Source: Streptomyces indicus
GTDB lineage: Bacteria; Actinomycetota; Actinomycetes; Streptomycetales; Streptomycetaceae
Direction: 5' to 3'
Assembly (NCBI RefSeq): GCF_900100315.1
Contig: NZ_FNFF01000007.1
Span: 264,750 to 328,749, forward strand
Length of the DNA: 64,000 bases
Shown: positions 33,948 to 41,511 of the stretch, in pieces
Layout: each line of letters begins with the position of its first letter
Numbering within the stretch: position 1 is the stretch's first letter
Translations under genes and position numbers: made by a program
The notes under the pieces: generated by a model
Database searches by the model: none
Seen by the model: the letters and a program-made list of their open reading frames with translations, nothing else
Told to the model about the DNA's origin: nothing

Positions 33948-34822
33948 CATGCCTGGGGGTGGCGGCGGCGACGGAGACGAACGCGGCGAGGCTCCGTGGT
34001 CTCAGTTGTGGTCTCAGTAGAGCTCACCAACGGGGGTGCGCTCAGAGCTGTCCGGGCTGCCCTGGTGAACCTTTCCCTACTGAGTTCACGCTCCTCCCGG
34101 TTCCGCTGAAGCTCCTCGACCATCGCGAACGCCTGCTCCGAGGCGGCGAAGAGCCGCTCGTAGTTCGCGTTCAACGCTTCCATCGCCTCCCCAGAGGCTT
34201 GCCGGTATCGCTGAATGCTCTCCATCGCTGCGCGCAGTACGGGGTGCCCATCCAGTTCTCGAAGATCCCGGCCCTGTTCTCTATATGCCGCCACGAGATC
34301 TGCGAGGTCCCGGTGACGGCGCTCGTACTCTGCGGTTGCCTCGGGCACCGCGTCGACGGGAACAGGGTTTCCTTCAACCTCTGTTGTCGCGGCCCGCATG
34401 GCCTCAACGAACCTGATTGCGATGGCCACGTCTTCCCCCATCGACTTGGCGAGGGACTCAGCCGCGTACGTGACATCCTGCGGCCCCAGAAGCGCAATGC
34501 GCCGTGCACGTTCCTCCATGCGTCCTGCGGCAAGTCGAAGAGGCTCCAGTGCCGCCGCATCGGTGGAGTCGGCGTCAGCAGATCCTTGGGAGAGCCGTAG
34601 GCACTCATCCCAGGCTTCAAGAAAACTCTCGTAGGTACTGAGGCGTTCTTGGCGCATCCAGTGACCGTGCTCGACGGCGCCTTGGTCCTGTACCTGCCGC
34701 CGGACGGCTTCGGCGTTCTTCTCCGCGCCGAACCTAGCTGCCCGCGCTCCAACAACGGCTCCCAAGCCGGTTGCCACTAAACCGATCACCGCGATGGCGA
34801 GAGGTACCACGAAGTCCGTCAC
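33947..34822 (-). CDS. hypothetical membrane-anchored coiled-coil protein
   Basis: 291 residues. One N-terminal membrane segment (FVVPLAIAVIGLVATGLGAV) is followed by about 230 residues of helix-rich, charged sequence likely to form coiled coil, ending in an Arg-rich tail. No enzyme motif. Its DNA is visibly less G+C-rich than the neighbours, and it abuts the tRNA terminator, so it is the first gene of the tRNA-linked island. The stop codon touches the terminator's T-run region on the opposite strand. Confidence 0.72.
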   Translation of the reverse strand: MTDFVVPLAIAVIGLVATGLGAVVGARAARFGAEKNAEAVRRQVQDQGAVEHGHWMRQERLSTYESFLEAWDECLRLSQGSADADSTDAAALEPLRLAAGRMEERARRIALLGPQDVTYAAESLAKSMGEDVAIAIRFVEAMRAATTEVEGNPVPVDAVPEATAEYERRHRDLADLVAAYREQGRDLRELDGHPVLRAAMESIQRYRQASGEAMEALNANYERLFAASEQAFAMVEELQRNREERELSRERFTRAARTALSAPPLVSSTETTTETTEPRRVRLRRRRHPQA

Positions 34823-34979
34823 GGCGGCACATCATCGCTGGCCGATCGGTTCAGGGGAACACCGCGTTGTATACGAGCCCCCAGGCCGAAGGCGACTTCG
34901 GTCCGGGGGCTCTGTTCAATGGATGCGGCACCGACGGCGCGACCTGGCTGCCCGGGTGTCGTTCTGCCCAGTCTCGGAC

Positions 34980-35147
34980 TCAGCGACGCCGGGGCGATTC
35001 TGCGACTGAGGGACGAAAAACTCGCCCATGCGTCGCATCGCGTCCTTCGAGAGGTGCGATCTTCGGCCGGCCGTGCGCGCGCGAGAACACATCGTCGAAC
35101 TCCTGCCAAAGCTCCCCCGCCGCCCTGCACGCCTCGTCCTGCGTCAT
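34980..35147 (-). CDS. small hypothetical protein, coupled to 35144-35464
   Basis: 55 residues (MTQDEACRAAGELWQEFDDV at the start), acidic then basic, no known domain. The ATG overlaps the stop of the upstream gene (ATGA). An upstream GTG at 35159 would add four residues. The same frame stays open upstream with protein-like codon use, so this could be the displaced 3' part of the upstream gene after a frameshift. Confidence 0.45.
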   Translation of the reverse strand: MTQDEACRAAGELWQEFDDVFSRAHGRPKIAPLEGRDATHGRVFRPSVAESPRRR

Positions 35148-35464
35148 CTTGTGCTCACGCACGAACGGGATGAAGACGGGCGGGATCGGTACGGGTTCTG
35201 GCTCTTCACATGGAGACGATGGTCCCCGGCAAGCGGCACGGTGAACGCCGGCCACTCGGCCCGCTCCCACAACTGCCGCCCGAACTCGTCGGTCGCGTCG
35301 TAGTCCGCGCCGTAGAGCAGTTCTGCGGCTTCCTCACTGTCGGCGCACGACGTGAGGTGCCCCAGCCAGAACAGCGGCTCGTCCAAGAGCTGTGGCTGGT
35401 GCGTGAGTGGGCCGCCGTCGTATCCCGCTATGCGGGTGGGGTGCGGGTCTGCACTGTTCGACAC
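35144..35464 (-). CDS. hypothetical protein, possibly truncated or frameshifted
   Basis: 106 residues. Residues 1-80 read as a normal globular protein (LFWLGHLTSCADSEEAAELL), but the last ~20 are Ser/Arg-rich and look out of frame after HRLHV. The alternative frame at that point looks more protein-like and leads into the next gene, so a frameshift is possible. Start GTG 35464 is approximate. Part of the island after tRNA-Thr; function unknown. Confidence 0.5.
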   Translation of the reverse strand: MSNSADPHPTRIAGYDGGPLTHQPQLLDEPLFWLGHLTSCADSEEAAELLYGADYDATDEFGRQLWERAEWPAFTVPLAGDHRLHVKSQNPYRSRPSSSRSCVSTR

Positions 35465-35565
35465 GGGGACATCTTGCCGGGCGCGGGCGCCCGCCCGGAA
35501 TCCCATGGATCCGCCGGGGCCGACACGGCAGAATCCCCGCAGAACCAGGGCGAGGGGGAATATGG

Positions 35566-36603
35566 TTGGACGTGTTCGAGTGTGCCGCGTGCGGTACGGA
35601 GCTGACGGCACCGGTGGCGCGGGTCGCTCTCCCTGTGCACACGCACTATGGGGCGTGGGAAGAACTCCATCCTCCGCTGATGGAGCCCGCGACGTACGCG
35701 GTGGAGCCCCTGCCCACCGGACCGCCCTGGCGGTTGTGGGAGGACGTCGGGGCGGAAGTGGCCGCTCAGCAGGGCGTGTTCGCCCGGGTGTACCGCGTCT
35801 CCTTCGGCGCGCGGAACAGGATCGTCATCGCCCCCGGCGACTCCCGGTCGATGGTCCTCATCCCCGAGAAGTGCGAAGGCTACTGCCGGGGTGTGGACGG
35901 CCGGGACGGTCCGAACCTGGCGTGTGAGGGGTGCGGGGACCCGGTGGCGACGCGTATGGACGACTGCGGCATGTGGCAGATGGTCTGGCTCGAGCCCGAA
36001 TCGGTCGTACGCCGCTCCGCAGGTCCGCCGAGCGGACCACCTCCTGACTGGAGTGACCTGGAGCGTCCCGAGCATCGCGTTCCACCCGTCGAATCCGACG
36101 GATCGTGGAGCCGGCGCTGGGAGGCAGCCGTCGGCGTCGCACTGGCGCACCTTGTGGCAGTCACCGATGACCGTCCCGTGAGCCTTCCGGCCGGTTCTGT
36201 CTCGGAGTTGCTCGGACACGCGGTCGGTCAGTGTCTGCGGATTGGGAAAAACGGGGCATGGTCCTTGGAGCTCGGCGGGCCCGGGATTCCACTGCAGCAC
36301 CCCCGGCCCGACGTCCTGCTCGTGCCCCGCCACCCCGTGACGGGCGCACCCTGGCGGCCGCCTGGTGACGAGGGGGCCGTGGTGCCGCTGGACAGCGGAG
36401 TCTGGGCCTACCTCGCGCACCCGCAGGAGACCTCTCCGATGCCCGCGGCCGGGGTACTGCCCAAGGGCATCCTGCGTGACGACTACCCGCTGCCCCCGCG
36501 GCCCTGGCGTCTGCTGACCGCCCACCGCTACGCCCTCACGGACACCTTGGCCCGCCTACCTGCCATACGCAGCCCCCGACTGCGCAGGTTCCGCGAGGAC
36601 TGA
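35566..36603 (+). CDS. hypothetical protein with cysteine pairs
   Basis: 345 residues, family not recognised. Begins LDVFECAACGTEL with a CxxC pair, and a second cysteine cluster (CEGCG ... DDC) lies near residue 125, so a zinc-bound N-terminal half is likely. The second half is Pro/Arg-rich without membrane segments. TTG 35566 was chosen because GAGGGGGA lies six bases upstream; GTG 35572 is the alternative. Divergent from 35144 in the island between the tRNA and the near copy of its 3' end. Confidence 0.65.
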   Translation: MDVFECAACGTELTAPVARVALPVHTHYGAWEELHPPLMEPATYAVEPLPTGPPWRLWEDVGAEVAAQQGVFARVYRVSFGARNRIVIAPGDSRSMVLIPEKCEGYCRGVDGRDGPNLACEGCGDPVATRMDDCGMWQMVWLEPESVVRRSAGPPSGPPPDWSDLERPEHRVPPVESDGSWSRRWEAAVGVALAHLVAVTDDRPVSLPAGSVSELLGHAVGQCLRIGKNGAWSLELGGPGIPLQHPRPDVLLVPRHPVTGAPWRPPGDEGAVVPLDSGVWAYLAHPQETSPMPAAGVLPKGILRDDYPLPPRPWRLLTAHRYALTDTLARLPAIRSPRLRRFRED

Positions 36604-36611
36604 GGTAGTCC

Positions 36612-36761
36612 GTGCCTACCCGAGCGGTCTTGCTGTCGTCCCCACCCGACGGAGGTCGGCTCATGGAGGACCTGGCTGCGGTCCGGGGCGGCCGAAGGGC
36701 CGGTGACGTCTATGGGAGGCGGGCGGCCTGCATCCCGGATGACAACGGCAAGAAGAAGTAG
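36612..36761 (+). CDS. possible small protein (49 aa)
   Basis: GTG-started frame of 49 codons ending in three Lys, eight bases after the preceding stop. No ribosome-binding site or homology is apparent. It could be a gene remnant at the island edge. Weakly supported. Confidence 0.2.
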   Translation: MPTRAVLLSSPPDGGRLMEDLAAVRGGRRAGDVYGRRAACIPDDNGKKK

Positions 36762-36790
36762 CCCGCACCACCTCGGCTGCGGCTCATTCG

Positions 36791-36821
36791 GCCCCAGGTC
36801 ACGTACTCCGTGACCTGGGGC
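36791..36821. terminator. hairpin similar to the tRNA-Thr terminator
   Basis: Perfect 13-bp stem GCCCCAGGTCACG/CGTGACCTGGGGC, 5-base loop. It is preceded at 36780 by GCGGCTCA, which is also the 3' end of the tRNA gene plus two bases. Confidence 0.75.
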
Positions 36822-36891
36822 GTTCCCGTGACACGAGGGTGTCGGCGCAATGACGACAGAGGTTGTCGGGTTTACGGCCGACGATGCCCGT

Positions 36892-37413
36892 ATGCGCGAA
36901 ACCCCAGAAGAACTCGACAAGCTCCAGTCCCTCCTCGACTCCTCCCTCTCCGGCTCGACTGCACACCTCCGCTCGATCGTCGAGGGCCGCACGATCACCG
37001 CGGCGCAGCTCAGCGGGGTCCTCACCGGCATGTGCACGCTCGCCCTGTCCACGGTGACCGCGAAGGGTGAGCCGCGGATCAGCGGTGCCGACGGGCACTT
37101 CCTGCACGGCCGGTGGCACTTCGGCACGGCCCGCACCGCCGCCAAGGCCCGTCATCTCGCGGCCCGTCCGGCCGCCAGCGTCGCGCACCTGCGCGGCGAG
37201 GACCTCGGCGTGTTCACCCACGGCACGGTGGAGGAGCTGAACCCGCTCGGCGCCGAGCCCACCGCCGACTGGCGGGAACTCCTCGCCTACTTGAAGGACC
37301 ACTACGGCGACGAGGACGCCTTCGACTGGGACCGCGAGGTCGTCTACTACCGGCTGAACCCGCACTGGATGACCGTCTACGCCCCCGACCTCGACAAGCT
37401 CATCGGCACGTGA
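36892..37413 (+). CDS. pyridoxamine 5'-phosphate oxidase-family (FMN-binding split barrel) protein
   Basis: 173 residues. The split-barrel signature is visible: TLALSTVTAKGEPRISGADG then WHFGTARTAAKARHLAARP and VYYRLNPHWMTVYAPD. Proteins of this group bind FMN or F420; substrate unknown. I used ATG 36892 because homologous proteins tend to begin near METPEEL; ATG 36850 would add 14 residues. Neither has a ribosome-binding site, so the message may be leaderless. It stands just outside the island. Confidence 0.82.
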   Translation: MRETPEELDKLQSLLDSSLSGSTAHLRSIVEGRTITAAQLSGVLTGMCTLALSTVTAKGEPRISGADGHFLHGRWHFGTARTAAKARHLAARPAASVAHLRGEDLGVFTHGTVEELNPLGAEPTADWRELLAYLKDHYGDEDAFDWDREVVYYRLNPHWMTVYAPDLDKLIGT

Positions 37414-37538
37414 CGCCGGGTGCCTGCGCTCCGGGCCGGCGTCAGGGGTGACCCCGCGACCGCACTCAGGGTCCCCGCAGGGAAACGTCGGGGCGGCCCC
37501 CGATGTCCGGTGGGGTGGTGCGGCGGCACGCTGAAGGC

Positions 37539-38267
37539 ATGATCGCGTCGAGGTTCCGCCGTCACCGTCAGCTGCTCGCCCCCGCCGTGTGGACCACCGT
37601 GGTCCTCGCCGTGGCGGCAGCCCTCTGGATGCCGTCGGTCAACGATCCGGGGCTCAGCCCCTTGCAGCTGACGGTCAGCGACTTCGCCGCGCTGGACCGC
37701 GGCGGGCCGATCGAGACCACGATGGGGCTGCTCGGCGCCGTGTCGCTGGTGCTGCTCGCGGTGGCGAGGACGGGGCGGCTGCCCGTGCGCGGGCTGCCGT
37801 CGGTGCTGATCGGGGTCTGGGGTGTGGGGCTGCTCGTCGCGGCCGTGGTGCCCACCGACCCGCTGACCGCCGAGCTCAGCGGGCCCGCGTATGTGCACCG
37901 GTACGCCTCCATCGCAGCGTTCCTGGCGCTGCCGCTCGCCGGGCTGATCCTCGACCGGCGGACGCGTCCGCTGCCGGGTGCGGCGGTGAAGTCGGGCGGG
38001 GCTGTGGTGGACGCGGCGGTGTCGGGCGCGGGGGTGACGGGCGGCGCGGTGTCGAGGGCCGCAATGCCCGTGCTGCGGCTGCGGGTTCTGGCCTGGGCGG
38101 CGCTGGCCGGCGCGGTGGTGATGGCCTGGTCGGCCGGGCCCGGCGGGCGGGAGCTCATCGGCCTGGTGGAGCGGGTGCTCCTGGGCTGCGAGGTCGCGAT
38201 GATCGGGGTGTTCGGGCGGTACGTGCAGCGGTGGACGCCGCCCTCCGGGCTGCGCCTGGCGGCGTGA
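37539..38267 (+). CDS. DUF998-family integral membrane protein
   Basis: 242 residues with about six hydrophobic segments and the DUF998 hallmark VSDFAALDRGGP near the first loop and MGLLGAVSLVLLAV after it. No activity is established for the family. Start ATG 37539 follows AAGGC. The stop is followed after two bases by a 9-bp tandem repeat and a very large hairpin. Confidence 0.82.
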   Translation: MIASRFRRHRQLLAPAVWTTVVLAVAAALWMPSVNDPGLSPLQLTVSDFAALDRGGPIETTMGLLGAVSLVLLAVARTGRLPVRGLPSVLIGVWGVGLLVAAVVPTDPLTAELSGPAYVHRYASIAAFLALPLAGLILDRRTRPLPGAAVKSGGAVVDAAVSGAGVTGGAVSRAAMPVLRLRVLAWAALAGAVVMAWSAGPGGRELIGLVERVLLGCEVAMIGVFGRYVQRWTPPSGLRLAA

Positions 38268-38269
38268 CG

Positions 38270-38341
38270 GTGCTGCGGGTGCTGCGGGTGCTGCGGGTGC
38301 TGCGGGTGCTGCGGGTGCTGCGGGTGCTGCGGGTGCTGCGG
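38270..38341. repeat. 8 x 9-bp tandem repeat (GTGCTGCGG)
   Basis: Eight perfect copies of GTGCTGCGG, beginning two bases after the DUF998 stop codon and running directly into the hairpin at 38339-38389. Confidence 0.98.
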
Positions 38342-38389
38342 GCATGGCGGAGGCGGAGGCGACCCTCGCCTCCGCCTCCGCCATGCCCG
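38339..38389. terminator. 24-bp hairpin between DUF998 gene and gvpG
   Basis: Perfect 24-bp inverted repeat with a 3-base loop (CCC); inner arm GGCATGGCGGAGGCGGAGGC. It lies between two convergent genes and would terminate both. Confidence 0.9.
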
Positions 38390-38446
38390 GGTTCCGGCGT
38401 GCCCGCTGTCCCGGCTTCCCGCCGTCCCGCCTTCCCGGCTACGCGC

Positions 38447-38695
38447 TCAAGTGCCCGTCCCCTGCCGCGCGTTGATGGCCTGCAAGCGGTCCAGGAGCTC
38501 GTCCTCCCTGCGGTCGAACGTCTCCTCGTCGATCTCTCCCGCGTCCAACTTCGCTTCCAGCGCGCGCAGTTCGGCCTGCACGGCCGAGGGGTCGTAATAG
38601 AGGCGCTCCGCTTCCGCCACCACCTGGTCCAGAACCCACATAGAGCCACGGACCGGGGCGAGCGGCAGCAGGAGCACCTCGCTCAGGAGGCCCAT
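38447..38695 (-). CDS. gvpG: gas vesicle protein GvpG
   Basis: 82 residues, whole-length match to the GvpG pattern: MGLLSEVLLLPLAPVRGSMW, then a helical DQVVAEAERLYYDPSAV and GEIDEETFDRREDELL. GvpG is an accessory protein that interacts with GvpF/L and GvpA during early vesicle assembly. It starts seven bases after the gvpF stop. It is the last gene of the cluster; no gvpJ, L, S or K follows. Confidence 0.93.
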   Translation of the reverse strand: MGLLSEVLLLPLAPVRGSMWVLDQVVAEAERLYYDPSAVQAELRALEAKLDAGEIDEETFDRREDELLDRLQAINARQGTGT

Positions 38696-38702
38696 CGCCG
38701 CG

Positions 38703-39449
38703 TCAGGAGGCGGCGGACGAGGCCGACGGTGTCTGTTCGACGAAGCTGTACGGCGGCAGCGGGCCGTTGACCGTGAGGACGACGTGCGGGAGCTGCTGCC
38801 GGAGTTCTTCGACGGCCTGGAGGAGCTGTTCGGAGGTCTTGCGATCCACCAGGAAGGACAGGTTGGCGATCCAACCGCTGCTCTCCGGGCCGGGGTTGAC
38901 GGCGTCGGCGTGCGGGGCGAGTGCCGCCCGTACCACCTCGGCGTCCTCGCTCTCGCGCTGCTGCACGCAGCGCGCGACCGCCTCGCCCAGGCGCAGCTTG
39001 TCCTCGTGGCTGCCGCCGCCCGCCGCCCGGTTGCGGGCAGCCAGTTCGCGCAGGTCGTCGTGGTCCGCCATCACGGTGCGCAGCACGCCCTCTTCGTCGT
39101 GCTGGGCCTTGACGTTGTACTCGACGCGGTCCTGCAACGCGGAAAGCCGCTCCTTGTAGTGCTCCGCGTGCTCCTCCAGCGCGGCGACGACCGCCGCGTC
39201 GTCCTCGGCCACGCTGCCGAAGCGCATGGGCAGCACGGTGCCGGCGGCCCCGGCCTCGGCCAGCACGTTCTGGTGCGCGAGCAGATCACGGCGCTTGGGC
39301 CGCAGCCCCTCGGGGGCGTCGCCGACCACCGCGGCGAGCCCGGCGCCCGTCACGACGCGGACCGTGGTCGCCGGGCTGCCGACGCCTTCCATGCCTTCGG
39401 GCAGACCCGTGTGGTCCGCGTCCGCGATCCCGTAGACGTACGTGCTCAC
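38703..39449 (-). CDS. gvpF: gas vesicle protein GvpF/GvpL
   Basis: 248 residues. GvpF/L fold: YVYGIADADHTGLPEGMEGV at the start, VVGDAPEGLRPKRRDLLAHQ, and the PMRFGSVAEDDAAV block, with the closing VNGPLPPYSFVE. GvpF caps or nucleates GvpA and recruits other Gvp proteins. Its GTG start overlaps the gvpA stop by four bases (GTGA), so the two are coupled. By position after gvpA I call it gvpF rather than gvpL. Confidence 0.9.
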   Translation of the reverse strand: MSTYVYGIADADHTGLPEGMEGVGSPATTVRVVTGAGLAAVVGDAPEGLRPKRRDLLAHQNVLAEAGAAGTVLPMRFGSVAEDDAAVVAALEEHAEHYKERLSALQDRVEYNVKAQHDEEGVLRTVMADHDDLRELAARNRAAGGGSHEDKLRLGEAVARCVQQRESEDAEVVRAALAPHADAVNPGPESSGWIANLSFLVDRKTSEQLLQAVEELRQQLPHVVLTVNGPLPPYSFVEQTPSASSAAS

Positions 39450-39853
39450 TCCTGCTCCTCCTTACGGCTCGACGTGCGGCGCCGGCTGCTGGTCTGGCCT
39501 TCCTGGCGGGCCTGCTTGAACGCGTCGGAGATGGTCTCCGCCGCGCCGGACAGCGCTCCCTTGGTCTTGCCGCGGGCCCCGGACTCCAGGGAGTCGCCCA
39601 CGATGTCGGTGAGCCCCGAGGGCTTCTTGTTGCCCGTCTCCAGGTCGAGGCGGTTGCACGCCTCGGCGAAGCGCAGATACGTGTCCACGCTCGCGACCAC
39701 GACACGTATGTCGATCTTCAGAATCTCGATGCCGACGAGCGACACCCGGACGAATGCATCGATCACCAGTCCTCGGTCCAGAATGAGTTCGAGGACGTCA
39801 TAGAGGCCACTGGTGCCTCCGCTCCCACCACCTTGGGTCGTGGCGACGGTCAT
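39446..39853 (-). CDS. gvpA: gas vesicle structural protein GvpA
   Basis: 135 residues. The shell-protein core is clear: LYDVLELILDRGLVIDAFVRVSLVGIE and IDIRVVVASVDTYLRFAEA (given in parts). About 60 C-terminal residues are Ser/Arg/Lys/Glu-rich, a long tail typical of Streptomyces GvpA but absent from haloarchaeal GvpA, so it could also be called GvpA/J-like. Start ATG 39853 has GAGGAGG. Whether functional vesicles form from so few genes is unknown. Confidence 0.9.
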   Translation of the reverse strand: MTVATTQGGGSGGTSGLYDVLELILDRGLVIDAFVRVSLVGIEILKIDIRVVVASVDTYLRFAEACNRLDLETGNKKPSGLTDIVGDSLESGARGKTKGALSGAAETISDAFKQARQEGQTSSRRRTSSRKEEQE

Positions 39854-39894
39854 GGGTGGTTCTCCTCCTCGCGTGCGTACGTCGTACGGTCTGC

Positions 39895-39918
39895 TGTGCC
39901 TGTGCCTGTGCCTGTGCC
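39895..39918. repeat. 4 x 6-bp repeat (TGTGCC) between gvpA and gvpO
   Basis: Four perfect hexamers in the 101-bp gvpO-gvpA gap, with a degenerate fifth copy following. Probably replication slippage; effect unknown. Confidence 0.85.
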
Positions 39919-39954
39919 TGTGCGCCTGTGCCGGTCCGCCCGCGCGGGGGCGGT

Positions 39955-40353
39955 TCAGCCGGAGCCGCGGGCGTCCGACCGGCCGCGCTCGTAGCGCCGC
40001 ACCCTGCGGTAGCCGGTGAGCATCCCCTCGTCGTCGAGCGTGACCTCGTAACTTGCGAGCAGGCTCATCGTGTCCGGGACCCTGGACAGCTCCAGGACCT
40101 CGACCTCCAGGAGCCAGCCGTCTTCGGTGGCGGCGAAGGACGACACCGACTCGACCGGCTGCCCGATGAGCTCCGCCAGTTGTTCGCGCCCTGCCCGAAC
40201 TGCCTCCGCCGGGCGTAGCTTTCGCGGCTTCCCGGACTTCGCCTCGTCCCCGGCCTTCGCGTCACCGTCGGCCTTCGCGTCACGCTTGGCCTTGGCGTCT
40301 CCGTCGGCCTTCGCCTCGCCCTTGTTCCTCGCCGCTCCGGAAGAATTCGTCAT
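39955..40353 (-). CDS. gvpO: gas vesicle protein GvpO
   Basis: 132 residues. The N-terminal ~45 residues are a Lys/Ala/Asp repeat (KADGDAKAKRDAKADGDAKA); the conserved GvpO domain follows (AGREQLAELIGQPVESVSS ... GWLLEVEVLELSRVPDT ... LASYEVTLDDEGMLTGYRRV). First gene of the gvpO-A-F-G cluster, the order of the Streptomyces locus. GGGGAGG lies six bases before the ATG. In halophiles GvpO affects gvp expression or assembly. Confidence 0.93.
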   Translation of the reverse strand: MTNSSGAARNKGEAKADGDAKAKRDAKADGDAKAGDEAKSGKPRKLRPAEAVRAGREQLAELIGQPVESVSSFAATEDGWLLEVEVLELSRVPDTMSLLASYEVTLDDEGMLTGYRRVRRYERGRSDARGSG

Positions 40354-40679
40354 CAGCGCCTCCCCGCCCGATTGCCCGCGTTTGCCCGGCCGAATCTCCG
40401 GTTCGCGTATCCGTGTGCCTGTTCCGGGTGTCCATGTGTCCGGGTGCGAGTCCGCGTGTCCGCGTATCCATGTGTCCGGGTCACGGATCGACACCGCGTC
40501 GTGACGGCACCGGGTGACCCGTACCGACGGCGGCAAACCATGCCCGGGGCACGTGACCCCGAGGGCCGCGCCGGTCGGCACGCGCGCGGTCCCGGCCGTC
40601 GCGAGCCGGGCTGCATGAGGGCGGACGGGCCGGGCAGACGGAGGCCGAAGGCGTACGCATCCGGCGAGGAGGAACAGAC
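40354..40679. promoter_or_regulatory. gvpO / DUF5133 intergenic region with short repeats
   Basis: 326 bp without a gene, holding the promoters of the gas-vesicle cluster and of the DUF5133 gene. Imperfect repeats occupy 40404-40481: CGCGTATCC twice and CCATGTGTCCGGGT twice (40432-40445, 40468-40481, the second with one change at its left end). No consensus stress-sigma promoter (GGGTAC/T) found. Confidence 0.5.
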
Positions 40680-40907
40680 ATGCTGATGGCACATCCGGCG
40701 GTGCACACGGAACTCGTCGCCCAGTACGACGCGCTGCGGGTCCTGAACGCCGAGCAGAGTTCGCCCGCCGTGCGCCAGCGCATGGACGACCTCGCGTACA
40801 CCCTGTGCACCGCGACCGGTACGGCGGATGTCGACGCCGCGCTGGTCGCCGCCCGGCACCGGCTCCCCGGCGCACGCCCCGAGGACGACTCGCTCGTGAC
40901 CGACTAG
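40680..40907 (+). CDS. DUF5133 domain protein
   Basis: 75 residues, the whole chain matching DUF5133: MLMAHPAVHTELVAQYDALR, then RQRMDDLAYTLCTATGT. The family is common in Streptomyces, often near stress sigma and anti-sigma genes; no activity known. Start ATG 40680 has GGAGGA. It is divergent from the gvp cluster. Confidence 0.88.
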   Translation: MLMAHPAVHTELVAQYDALRVLNAEQSSPAVRQRMDDLAYTLCTATGTADVDAALVAARHRLPGARPEDDSLVTD

Positions 40908-40929
40908 GGCCACGGACTCACGCGTACGG

Positions 40930-41511
40930 TCAGCGCAGCGGCACGTACGCCGTGACGACCTTGCCCAGGCCGTCGGCCCGGACCTGGATGACGGTGCGGG
41001 TGGAGACCCGTTCGACCAGGGCCCAGCCGAAGCCGCCCGGCTCGCCCGCCCGGCGTACGGGCGAGACCGGCAGGGCGGTGGACCCGTCGGCCACGGCGAT
41101 CACCACGTGGCCGTCCTCCGTCCGCACCTCCAGCGCGGTGCAACCGCCGCCGTGCCGACGGGCGTTGGACAGCAGCTCCGAGCAGACCAGCTGGGCGTCG
41201 GCGAGCCGGTCCTGCGGCACCTCGGCGAGCCCGAGGGCGGCGCCGTACTCGAGCATCGCCGTCCGCACCAGGTGACGGGCCTGGGCTCCGGAGAGCTGAC
41301 CGGGCGGCGCGGGCACGGGCAGCGCGTCGGATACCGGCGCCATGCCGGGCAAGGGGTCGGGCCCAGGCGCCTCACCGAGCCGCGGCTCCGGCAGAAGCGT
41401 CGTCCCGTCCACCGCGGACGGCAACTCGCCTGCTGAGTCCGCCTGTTCAGCCGCGAGCGGGACCAGCCCCTCGGGGACGTCCTGCGCGTCCTGTCCCCCC
41501 GCCGTGGTCAA
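40930..41511 (-). CDS. HATPase_c anti-sigma kinase-like protein
   Basis: 193 residues. A Pro/Ala-rich N-terminal stretch (about 70 residues) precedes the GHKL ATPase: N-box SELLSNARRHG, G1 VADGS, G2 GGFGWALVE. In partner-switching systems this protein holds a sigma factor or phosphorylates a STAS antagonist. The start codon is TTG, overlapping the STAS gene stop (TTGA), so the two proteins are made in step. Last gene of the four-gene operon. Confidence 0.88.
   Translation of the reverse strand: MTTAGGQDAQDVPEGLVPLAAEQADSAGELPSAVDGTTLLPEPRLGEAPGPDPLPGMAPVSDALPVPAPPGQLSGAQARHLVRTAMLEYGAALGLAEVPQDRLADAQLVCSELLSNARRHGGGCTALEVRTEDGHVVIAVADGSTALPVSPVRRAGEPGGFGWALVERVSTRTVIQVRADGLGKVVTAYVPLR

Noticed and set aside
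33947..36770. Prophage or conjugative element after tRNA-Thr
   Set aside because: No integrase, excisionase, replication or transfer gene is present; only a small island or remnant is supportable.
38270..38341. CRISPR-like array
   Set aside because: The 9-bp units are contiguous with no spacers and no cas genes are near; it is a simple tandem repeat.
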